A DNA stretch of 64,000 nucleotides from Komagataella phaffii GS115 (lineage: Eukaryota > Ascomycota > Pichiomycetes > Pichiales > Pichiaceae). The notes beneath the pieces were generated by a model. The model was given only the letters and a program-made list of their open reading frames with translations. It had not been told where the DNA came from and made no database searches. The translations under genes and the position numbers were made by a program. Position 1 is the first letter of the stretch, and each line of letters begins with the position of its first letter. The DNA lies in assembly GCF_000027005.1 (NCBI RefSeq), contig NC_012963.1:1612001-1676000 (forward strand). Direction: 5' to 3'. Below are positions 47,285 to 54,340 of this stretch, piece by piece.

Positions 47285-50047
47285 ATGTCTGAAAAGAAGC
47301 CCCAAGTAGAATATAAGCAACATAAAGGGCTTCATAAACCGGAATTTTTGGGAAACAAACCCTTAGATCTTCTATTTAAGGAAATTTCTGAACTATTTAT
47401 TGATGGCGATGGATTTGATGCCGTTCAGTCAATCTTGAAAAAGAGCCACAAACTGGAAGAACTGCCACCCAAGGAGTCCCGATATCAGGTTGTACAATAT
47501 TTATTAAGCTTACTAGTACAGCTGCATACTCTCTCCAATTTAGAGCGACATCAAAATGCATCCGTCAAGAAACATAATCTAATAACAATTTCAATGCATG
47601 ACATGAAGACTTTCAACATGCTGGTCAACTTCATTGTTATACAAGGCATATATTCATGTTTACCACCAGGTGTTGGAATACCTCTACCCAAACGGTTCTT
47701 GAAATCATCACAGAAGATTAAGGTAGTGAAACTGGGACTTCCAAATGGTGAAAAGTTGTTAAACATGGTCATTGGGGAGATGTTGAAGATCTTAGAGGCA
47801 GACGGTGATGTCAAGGACTTCTTAATGACGGGAACCGGCTACTCAGATGTTTTATGTGCCATTATGTGTTTACTGTCTTATCCAGCGACATCCTCTAATC
47901 TAACCTATCAGACATTGTTTGATAGAGTTGAACAGCTATGTCCAACATTTGAGCTTATAAAGTTTTACAGTTCTTTGGTCTCATCACAACAACCCCATTT
48001 CAAGTTATTTGTCCTTACAAGACTATCTAATATTCCACTGTTTCGAAACGACGGTGTCATGTGCTTGATAGAGTATATCTGTGGTCTCAGAGATGAAGAG
48101 GACATTGATATTGAGAAAATCGAACAAGTAACGTCCATCCTACTCAGTAAGCCAACCAATATTTCGTCTACAGAGTACTTTAAAGTTTTGGGATCGCAGT
48201 TATACGAAATACTAATTCTCATTGACAGGCCAGTTTTAACTTCAGTGGCTGGACATATACTGGAACACATCTATCTAAAAAATAGCCTAATCATCAAGGA
48301 CTTTGTGTTTCAAAAAATCTGGGATAATTTAGATCCAAAGTCTACGGATAATGAAGAGTTGATATCAGAAAAAGACCTCAATAACACAATCAATGTAATT
48401 ATTTCAATTGCCCAAAAAGCTGAACCAATGTTTCTTATCGCTCTGTTTTCCCCGATTTTGATTCCACTATGGAATTATCTCTGTTTTTTGCAACAAAAAG
48501 GGAAATCAACAAAAGTGATGATGGGTGTCCTGGTCTCATTTTTCACTATCGTTAACAGTGTGGAGCTACTAAATGAGATTGCTCAAAATTTGATAACAAA
48601 CATGGAAAATTGGGAGTTTAAGTTAGGACCAAATGATCTGCCAATGATTATACGAACTCCCAAATCTTTAGATTCAACAAAAACATCAAGACTTTTTGAT
48701 ACCTTGGATGCTTCGTTAAAACTTTACATGTCTCTATTGAAAGACTTAGATAAAGGGTTGGTCAATAAGGTTTTCCTAGATGTCCTTCAAAGATGGCTTA
48801 ATGGAAATCACACGCTGATTGCTGACGAGAATCCATTTAAAATACTCATCAATCTTCGATTATTGGAAGCAATCGCCTCAAAATTCAAGGACCAACTAGC
48901 TGAAGAACCTGAAGAACTGCTGGTGATTACTAAAAGCTTTCTGAAGAATGTCGGTCCAGCAACTACATCTTATGCAAACATAATCAAGCCAGAGGAAGAT
49001 GTTGACTCTGACGATGAAGACGAAGATGAAAAAACTGACAAGGAGACCTTAAAGATGGTTCTGGAGCTTCTGTCTTCAGTGATCTCAGAAACGTCTGTAG
49101 CCAACTTTTCAGAAGGTTCAATCAAAGAGTTGAAAGAAATTCAGACTATCTTACCAAATCTCAAACTAGCTGCCACACAAGCTTTATTAGAACGAATTAA
49201 CTTAATTATCAATGGGGAGCCGCCTAAGCCAAAGTCTCAAAAAGAGCAAGATAAGCAGTTGTTTGAAAGAGCTATCAGTAGTTTAAATGATCCTTTGGTT
49301 CCAATCAGAGCCCATGGGTTATACATGTTGAGACAATTGATCGAACGCAAATCTGAGGTTATATCGGTTGATTTTGTCGTGCAACTTCACCTCATTCAAC
49401 TTAAGGACGAGGACCCATTCGTTTACTTGAACGTAATAAAAGGGTTGGAAGCATTAATCGAGTTGAATAAAGAGCAGGTTGCACCACTTCTGGTGTCACT
49501 GTATGTCGATGACTCGCAGAACCTAGATGAAAGACTAAGGATTGGAGAGGTCCTGCTAAAGCATATTACCACGGCAAATGAAACGATTGGAGAACTGGGC
49601 AAGCTAATTGTTTCTAATGTCTTATCGGTTATTAAAAGGACTGATGAGAATACCAAGGACATACGGCTTAGAATGTCTGCAATGTCTATTCTAGGCATGT
49701 GTTGCAAAGTGGCCCCTTATTGCATCATTGATTATATAACCGATGCTCTAGATTGTGTGCTCGGTGTTTTACAATTGGAAACATCAAAAGAACAGAACGT
49801 AATGAGAAGAGCCGCTGTTTTTTTAGTATGTGATCTAATCACTGGACCTGCTGGTTTGAGTGGAGTACCGAAAGGGTACGGCAGCAAGGTCTTAATTAGT
49901 CTCAGGTATATCAGAGATACAGATAATGATTTGTTGACCAGGGAACATGCTGAGAAAGTTTTGGAAATCATCAGTGAGTCAATACGAGAATCAATGGTCA
50001 TAAAGGGGGGAGACATGGAACAAGTACGGACAATTAAAGGTATATAG
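47285..50047 (+). CDS. RTP1: RNA polymerase II assembly/import factor, Tango6 family
   Basis: Rtp1 (human TANGO6) is a HEAT-repeat protein that aids assembly and nuclear import of RNA polymerase subunits. The protein is almost entirely helical. The first conserved block is LGLPNGEKLLNMVIGEMLKIL...YSDVLCAIMCLLSYP. The second and most diagnostic is PLVPIRAHGLYMLRQLIERK with LIQLKDEDPFVYLNVIKGLEALIEL (about residues 670-730). The C-terminal block contains RRAAVFLVCDLITGPAGLSGVPKGYGSKVLISLRYIRDTDND. An acidic DSDDEDEDEKTD loop lies near residue 575. The length of 920 compares with about 980 in S. cerevisiae. A coatomer or importin identity was considered but lacks these blocks. It converges on the OYE gene with 11 bases between the stops. 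Confidence 0.87.
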   Translation: MSEKKPQVEYKQHKGLHKPEFLGNKPLDLLFKEISELFIDGDGFDAVQSILKKSHKLEELPPKESRYQVVQYLLSLLVQLHTLSNLERHQNASVKKHNLITISMHDMKTFNMLVNFIVIQGIYSCLPPGVGIPLPKRFLKSSQKIKVVKLGLPNGEKLLNMVIGEMLKILEADGDVKDFLMTGTGYSDVLCAIMCLLSYPATSSNLTYQTLFDRVEQLCPTFELIKFYSSLVSSQQPHFKLFVLTRLSNIPLFRNDGVMCLIEYICGLRDEEDIDIEKIEQVTSILLSKPTNISSTEYFKVLGSQLYEILILIDRPVLTSVAGHILEHIYLKNSLIIKDFVFQKIWDNLDPKSTDNEELISEKDLNNTINVIISIAQKAEPMFLIALFSPILIPLWNYLCFLQQKGKSTKVMMGVLVSFFTIVNSVELLNEIAQNLITNMENWEFKLGPNDLPMIIRTPKSLDSTKTSRLFDTLDASLKLYMSLLKDLDKGLVNKVFLDVLQRWLNGNHTLIADENPFKILINLRLLEAIASKFKDQLAEEPEELLVITKSFLKNVGPATTSYANIIKPEEDVDSDDEDEDEKTDKETLKMVLELLSSVISETSVANFSEGSIKELKEIQTILPNLKLAATQALLERINLIINGEPPKPKSQKEQDKQLFERAISSLNDPLVPIRAHGLYMLRQLIERKSEVISVDFVVQLHLIQLKDEDPFVYLNVIKGLEALIELNKEQVAPLLVSLYVDDSQNLDERLRIGEVLLKHITTANETIGELGKLIVSNVLSVIKRTDENTKDIRLRMSAMSILGMCCKVAPYCIIDYITDALDCVLGVLQLETSKEQNVMRRAAVFLVCDLITGPAGLSGVPKGYGSKVLISLRYIRDTDNDLLTREHAEKVLEIISESIRESMVIKGGDMEQVRTIKGI

Positions 50048-50058
50048 ATTACTTGCAA

Positions 50059-51267
50059 TCAGTCATTGGTAAGGAATTTAGGGGGGAAGGCCCAGCCTCG
50101 TTGTATACTGTCAAAGATATCTACTTCGACATCATCAGCAAAATCCCATACAGTAGTCGGATGCCTTAGGAATCTTGATCCCAGTAAGACAAGGTCTACG
50201 CCCTCATCTTCTAATACAGAGTTGGCTTCAGTCCCCGAATATATTCCTCCAACTGAAGCCACCAGACCCCTATTACCAATGTGTTTCTTTATAATCATGG
50301 CAGCTTCTCTTTGGGACACGCTGTGAGTTGGTCCTGGATTTGGCTCAAATATAACGCCACCATTGCTGCAATCAATCAAATCAATTCCTCTATCAAGCAC
50401 AATGTCCACAAGCTTGAGAGAGTCAGCCAGTTTCCAAGACTCAACAATATCTTCTCTGCTATCAGTGACTGATATTCTTAGGAAAATTGGATAATCATCT
50501 GGAACCACTTGTCTGACCTTATCGATGACTTCTAGTAGAAACCGAATTCTGTTCTCAAAACTGCCCCCGTATTTATCAGTTCGTTTGTTAGAGTATGAAG
50601 ATAAAAACTCATGAATCAGGAAACCATGAGCAGCATGAATCTCAATGAAATCAAAACCCGCCTCAACCGAGTTTTTGGCACATACTCCAAACTGGTTCAC
50701 CAATTCTTCAATTTCTTTAAGGGTTAGTTCTTTTGGCACTGGGAAGTCTTCTTTGAAAGGAATTGCAGATGGGGCTACAAGTTTATTTGGCCAACCATCA
50801 TCATCTTTGGTAGCAGAGCCAAGGAGGCTGTAAAACAATGGTAAAGTTGACCCATTTCTGCCTGCATGGTCCAATTGAATTCCAATTAGGCTATCTTGAC
50901 TATGTGCGAGCTCTGTGATCTTGGAAAGCGCTTCGACTTGCTCCTGGGTGTAGATTCCAAGGTCGTTGGCCGTTGTTCTCCCTCCTTCATTGATGGCAGT
51001 GCTTTCTAGTATGATTACTCCAGCACCCCTCATAAGACTTCCATAGTGTGCGAAATGCCAGGGGGTAGCCACACCGTCTTTGGCTGAATATGTGCACATT
51101 GGAGAAACCCCAATTCTATTGGGCAATTCTATGTTTCTGATTTTCAAGGGAGTAAACAGCTTCGGGGTATCTCTAGTCAGTTTAAGTGGAGACCCTGGTT
51201 TCTGAGGCTGCTTATGTGTGAAATATGATGCCTTTCCGGAGTCCAATTCCTTAATTGAGTATACCAT
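50059..51267 (-). CDS. NADH:flavin oxidoreductase, YqjM-type old yellow enzyme
   Basis: This FMN-dependent ene-reductase reduces activated C=C bonds with NAD(P)H. I use the ATG at 51267 (MVYSIKELDSG, 402 residues); the frame continues upstream only to a TTG. The N-terminal block KLFTPLKIRNIELPNRIGVSPMCTYSA carries the cysteine typical of YqjM-like enzymes, where classical Oye proteins have threonine. The substrate-binding pair is His-His (EIHAAHGFLIHEFLSSYSNKRTDKYGG), whereas Oye1 has His-Asn. GHVGSVGG-like SVGGIYSG near the C-terminus binds the FMN phosphate. It is therefore a class apart from S. cerevisiae Oye2/Oye3. The physiological substrate is unknown; quinone or enal detoxification is plausible. 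Confidence 0.88.
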   Translation of the reverse strand: MVYSIKELDSGKASYFTHKQPQKPGSPLKLTRDTPKLFTPLKIRNIELPNRIGVSPMCTYSAKDGVATPWHFAHYGSLMRGAGVIILESTAINEGGRTTANDLGIYTQEQVEALSKITELAHSQDSLIGIQLDHAGRNGSTLPLFYSLLGSATKDDDGWPNKLVAPSAIPFKEDFPVPKELTLKEIEELVNQFGVCAKNSVEAGFDFIEIHAAHGFLIHEFLSSYSNKRTDKYGGSFENRIRFLLEVIDKVRQVVPDDYPIFLRISVTDSREDIVESWKLADSLKLVDIVLDRGIDLIDCSNGGVIFEPNPGPTHSVSQREAAMIIKKHIGNRGLVASVGGIYSGTEANSVLEDEGVDLVLLGSRFLRHPTTVWDFADDVEVDIFDSIQRGWAFPPKFLTND

Positions 51268-51707
51268 AGCAAATAGTGGTAATTTCCAGGAGTAATTTCT
51301 GTCGCCAAATCGAGTGTGGATATGGTACCACAACTAAAGACAGAGGAAAAAGAAAAACTTACAGATTGTTTCTGAAGCCGTTGGTATTGGGACCGGCCGG
51401 ATAAATTGCCTTTGCAGAGTTTGCAAGTCAATTGCATCCACTAGTTTCTGTCAAAGATGAGAGAGGTCAATGTGTGATGCATAGATCCGGACTTGTACTA
51501 CCGATGCCATAACTTGAAAATACTTCAAATCTTAAGTCTTTGTTGGAAGACAGGCGTCTCACGGCCGCTCGCTAACGTCTCGAAGGGAAAAGCTTAACCG
51601 CCTGTGGCAGCAGTAGACCAAATCTGGCCTAGAGTCCATCGCGAGTAGTATTATTTTTTTCTAAGGATCTGAATTTTTTTTTTCCCTTAGCTAACGTCTC
51701 CCTAGGA
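51268..51707. other. Divergent intergenic region OYE / ALB1
   Basis: These 440 bases contain an 11-base direct repeat (GCTAACGTCTC at 51571-51581 and 51690-51700) and T-rich tracts just before ALB1. On the minus strand, GTAAGT (51357-51362) and a pyrimidine-rich TTTAG (ending 51334) look like splice signals but are only 29 bases apart. No RNA gene is apparent. Confidence 0.6.
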
Positions 51708-52280
51708 ATGGCTAGAAAAGTTTCCAAACATTCAAGAGCGGCCAGAAGGGGCGAGCTTGCTATGGATGCAGAAATAAAGTCCTTGGAGAACATTCCCACG
51801 GCACAGGAGACAGACGTCGCCAACAGTATAATAAGAGCCACCGCTAAGAATGAGAGTCTATTATCACAGAAAATGAACAAGAAAAGAGGATCCAAGAACA
51901 AAATCTCAAAGGAATCACTTTCAAAGTCCTCCCGCTCATTCAGAGTGGATTCTGGTGGAAGGTTGTCGACCAAAATCCAACACAGCATAGAAAGATTCAA
52001 GAATGTCCAATTTCTGAGAAAGTCGTCTTGGGACACCATTGATAAAGTAACCAAGGAAGAGCTCGAAAAACTGAGAGATGACGGGTTTGAAGTGGTCAGC
52101 AGGAATAGAAAGACAAAAGCCCAGAGGCAGGAGGATAATGACAAGGAACTTTTGGACAGCATGGAAGTGGAAACATTTGGACAAGTAGAGGAAAAAGAGA
52201 AAGAAAAAGAAAAAGAAGCACTTGAAAAGGAAAAGTCAAGTAATCCTTACTCGTTGCTGGTGTCTGATGAGGAGGCATGA
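51708..52280 (+). CDS. ALB1: Pre-60S ribosome shuttling factor Alb1
   Basis: Alb1 accompanies Arx1 on late pre-60S particles during nuclear export. The 190-residue protein begins MARKVSKHSRAARRGEL; the 'HSRAARR' start is the strongest family mark and is shared with filamentous-fungal Alb1. A basic middle part follows (NKKRGSKNKISKESLSKSSRSFR). The C-terminal half is helical and charged, with a run of Glu-Lys repeats (EKEKEKEKEALEKEKSS) and a closing SNPYSLLVSDEEA. The minus-strand frame in the same place is a shadow created by the low-complexity sequence. Length and charge fit Alb1, but the family diverges fast, so the identification rests on few residues. Confidence 0.65.
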   Translation: MARKVSKHSRAARRGELAMDAEIKSLENIPTAQETDVANSIIRATAKNESLLSQKMNKKRGSKNKISKESLSKSSRSFRVDSGGRLSTKIQHSIERFKNVQFLRKSSWDTIDKVTKEELEKLRDDGFEVVSRNRKTKAQRQEDNDKELLDSMEVETFGQVEEKEKEKEKEALEKEKSSNPYSLLVSDEEA

Positions 52281-52336
52281 ATTTTTTGTATAGTATGTCG
52301 ATATTAATATTCTGTATCATAGACTTTGTGAACCAA

Positions 52337-54010
52337 TCACAGTTTATCTTGGCCCATTAACAATGCCTCATCCCAAAATTTGCACTCTAAGACAGTTCCC
52401 TGCTCAAAGATATCGATCAGAGTAGATAATTGTTCGTCACTTTGCAACTCTAATGCATTTTTCTCCAGAACTTTTCTTCCTTTAACACATGAATCGACGT
52501 ACCAGTCGGATACGTAATCATTCAACCATTTCAGGTTCCAATTCTCTGAAGGCTGGTCTCCAACAAATTGAAGGGCCCATTTCGTGGCATGATGATAGCC
52601 GTGTAAACAGGGTGCTAATAAAATATTTATCGTCAACCAATCGTCAGTTGAAGAGGCCACTGACATCAAATATTCAGTATAATCTTTGCAGGCGGGGGAC
52701 ATTTTTATGTTTGAAGCGTCTACCCCAAGCAACTTTAGTCTATCCCCAAGAAGAGCTAATTCTCTAACGCAATCCTTGAGTACAATGGTGTTTGATTGTA
52801 GCTGATCTAAACTTGGAGCTAATGCCACTGTTTTAGCATATATCTTGGTGTAGACTTCCAGATACAGTTTCCCCTGTTTTAAGAAATGGCGGAAACTTTT
52901 CTGTGATAAAGCACCTGTTGCCATAAGCTTTATGAAATCGTGTTGAGTATATCTTTTCCACCATGGTGCAATTGATGGGTAGTTAATTAAATGATCAAAA
53001 AAGTGTCCTTCATTGAAAGGCAAGTTACTCTTGGTAACACCCAAACAGACAGGGGTACTGATGTTATATAAATGATTCATGGGACCGTAGCCGGTACCAC
53101 TACCTAAACTTTTGTCGGCATATTTTATACTATTTTGAACGAACGAAATGGACAATTGGACAGATTCAGAAATGGATAAACCTCTAGCCAAGTTTGCCGC
53201 CATAGCAGACGCTAAGGTGCATCCTGTTCCATGGGTGAACTTGGATCTATTGAAATCAGATTTGAATACTGTAACATCACCACTCTGTTCATATAAAACT
53301 TCTGTTAAATATCTGGGGGGTTTTCCAGTAATGTCACTGGGTCTAAAGTCCTCATCCCAGGGTATATGGCCTCCCTTTACCAGTACCGATTGACAACCTA
53401 TATTTTGTTGTAAAAACTTCGCAAGGGCCTTTAGATCGTTGATACCATTAACAGGCAAATCAAACGTATCAAATGATATGCCCTGAATCGCACACATTAT
53501 CTTTTTTGCTTCGATAAAATTAGGTGTGATGACAGTCGCTTTGGCGAAAAATGTACTGATGCTTGACTTTAAGACATCTAACTTCCCCAGATCAAAACCT
53601 GAAGTTGAAGATAAGACAGGATCAATAACCAATGGTTTGCCTCTATGAAACTTGTCCAGGTAGAATGGAAGCAACTTGACAGCTTTGCTAGTCATCATTC
53701 CCGTTTTTATTGCGTCAATTCGCATATCCTCAAACAGAGCCTGAAGTAACTGTGTTAGAAAACGTTCATCCGTTTGTAGCACGTTCTTAACTCCTGTTGT
53801 ATTTTGCGCAGTGAGCGCATTTATGGCACTAAGCCCTAAACAGTGGAAAGCTGATATAGTCTTTATATCAGCTTCTATACCTGCTCCACCAGACGGATCA
53901 CTTCCTGCTAAGGTCAGCACTGTGGGGACTCTGACCGTGAGTGGAACAGGTTCGTAGCCCGGTATACTCCTAAGGTCTATTACTACAGTGTTCTCTGTTG
54001 CAACAGACAT
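52337..54010 (-). CDS. THI20: Bifunctional HMP/HMP-P kinase and TenA-type thiaminase
   Basis: Thi20 phosphorylates hydroxymethylpyrimidine twice for thiamine synthesis and salvages thiamine fragments through its C-terminal domain. The kinase domain (residues about 25-300) contains TVLTLAGSDPSGGAGIEADIK, NALTAQNTTGV, DAIKTGMMTS, VIDPVLSSTSG and KFTHGTGCTLASAMAANLA. The TenA/THI-4 domain (about 340-557) contains WWKRYTQHDFIKLMATGALSQKSFRHFLKQ with its catalytic-region residues, LLAPCLHGYHHA and WLNDYVSDWYVDSC. This fusion is specific to fungi, and the 557-residue length equals yeast Thi20-22. Codons near ADIKTIS form a strong potential hairpin (53848-53874). It is divergent from MCM4. Confidence 0.96.
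   Translation of the reverse strand: MSVATENTVVIDLRSIPGYEPVPLTVRVPTVLTLAGSDPSGGAGIEADIKTISAFHCLGLSAINALTAQNTTGVKNVLQTDERFLTQLLQALFEDMRIDAIKTGMMTSKAVKLLPFYLDKFHRGKPLVIDPVLSSTSGFDLGKLDVLKSSISTFFAKATVITPNFIEAKKIMCAIQGISFDTFDLPVNGINDLKALAKFLQQNIGCQSVLVKGGHIPWDEDFRPSDITGKPPRYLTEVLYEQSGDVTVFKSDFNRSKFTHGTGCTLASAMAANLARGLSISESVQLSISFVQNSIKYADKSLGSGTGYGPMNHLYNISTPVCLGVTKSNLPFNEGHFFDHLINYPSIAPWWKRYTQHDFIKLMATGALSQKSFRHFLKQGKLYLEVYTKIYAKTVALAPSLDQLQSNTIVLKDCVRELALLGDRLKLLGVDASNIKMSPACKDYTEYLMSVASSTDDWLTINILLAPCLHGYHHATKWALQFVGDQPSENWNLKWLNDYVSDWYVDSCVKGRKVLEKNALELQSDEQLSTLIDIFEQGTVLECKFWDEALLMGQDKL
53848..53874. repeat. Perfect 11-base inverted repeat inside THI20
   Basis: AAGCTGATATA and TATATCAGCTT are separated by five bases, so the THI20 mRNA can form an 11-pair hairpin about 140 bases after the start codon. 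The repeat encodes conserved kinase residues, so it may be coincidence of codon choice. Confidence 0.7.
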
Positions 54011-54142
54011 GAACTATTGAGGAGGATTTTTGGAAGAGTATGCGATTTATAACCGACAGAGCTTCCTGAGAGATACTGGCACCCTTTAGGTGGGTAGCCT
54101 AAATCTCTGGTGGAGGATACGGGGTGTACTCATCCTATGAAT

Positions 54143-54160
54143 CATGTGATGCATCACGTG
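54143..54160. promoter_or_regulatory. Near-perfect CACGTG-containing palindrome between THI20 and MCM4
   Basis: CATGTGATG-CATCACGTG is an 18-base palindrome with one mismatch and holds a CACGTG E-box at 54155-54160. It lies 133 bases before THI20 and 181 bases before MCM4. A dimeric bHLH factor such as Cbf1 or Pho4 is the natural candidate. Confidence 0.5.
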
Positions 54161-54196
54161 CCGGATGATATGAAATCTGAGTCTTTGTCAATTATA

Positions 54197-54212
54197 TTTC
54201 CTGATCAGGGAA
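54197..54212 (-). promoter_or_regulatory. Mcm1 / early-cell-cycle-box-like site before MCM4
   Basis: On the minus strand the 16 bases TTCCCTGATCAGGAAA match the early-cell-cycle-box consensus TTTCCCnnTnAGGAAA at all but two positions and keep the Mcm1 core CC-N6-GG. In S. cerevisiae such boxes drive M/G1 expression of MCM genes. It lies 129 bases before the MCM4 ATG. Confidence 0.55.
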
Positions 54213-54240
54213 TATTTTTCAACTAACGTTTGTGATAAAT

Positions 54241-54255
54241 TACGTGCGCGCGCGT
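54241..54255. other. Alternating purine-pyrimidine tract with MCB-like core
   Basis: Fifteen bases strictly alternate pyrimidine and purine (TACGTGCGCGCGCGT), the kind of tract that can form Z-DNA. Its end gives AAAACGCG on the minus strand, the core of an MBF (MCB) site, 86 bases before MCM4. Confidence 0.45.
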
Positions 54256-54340
54256 TTTGGCACAATATCTCATCGTACTTTCCTTTCATCAAACGTAGTA
54301 TTCCTTTGTTTCCAGGTAGTCTTAGCCTTCACTCTCAGCA

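Noticed and set aside
51334..51362. GTAAGT to TTTAG on the minus strand that would join an upstream ATG frame in phase with the OYE frame
   Set aside because: The interval is only 29 bases with no branch site, far below any plausible yeast intron. The ATG at 51267 already gives a complete enzyme.
51629..52162. 177-codon minus-strand ORF opposite ALB1
   Set aside because: It is made of Ser/Leu/Phe runs antisense to the charged low-complexity ALB1 sequence; the plus strand carries the HSRAARR family start.
54060..54120. CTGAGA followed by ACCCTTT near THI20, resembling part of a TPP riboswitch
   Set aside because: It is on the plus strand, opposite to THI20, and the rest of the conserved thi-box (the downstream helices and GCGNAGGGA-like end) is missing.
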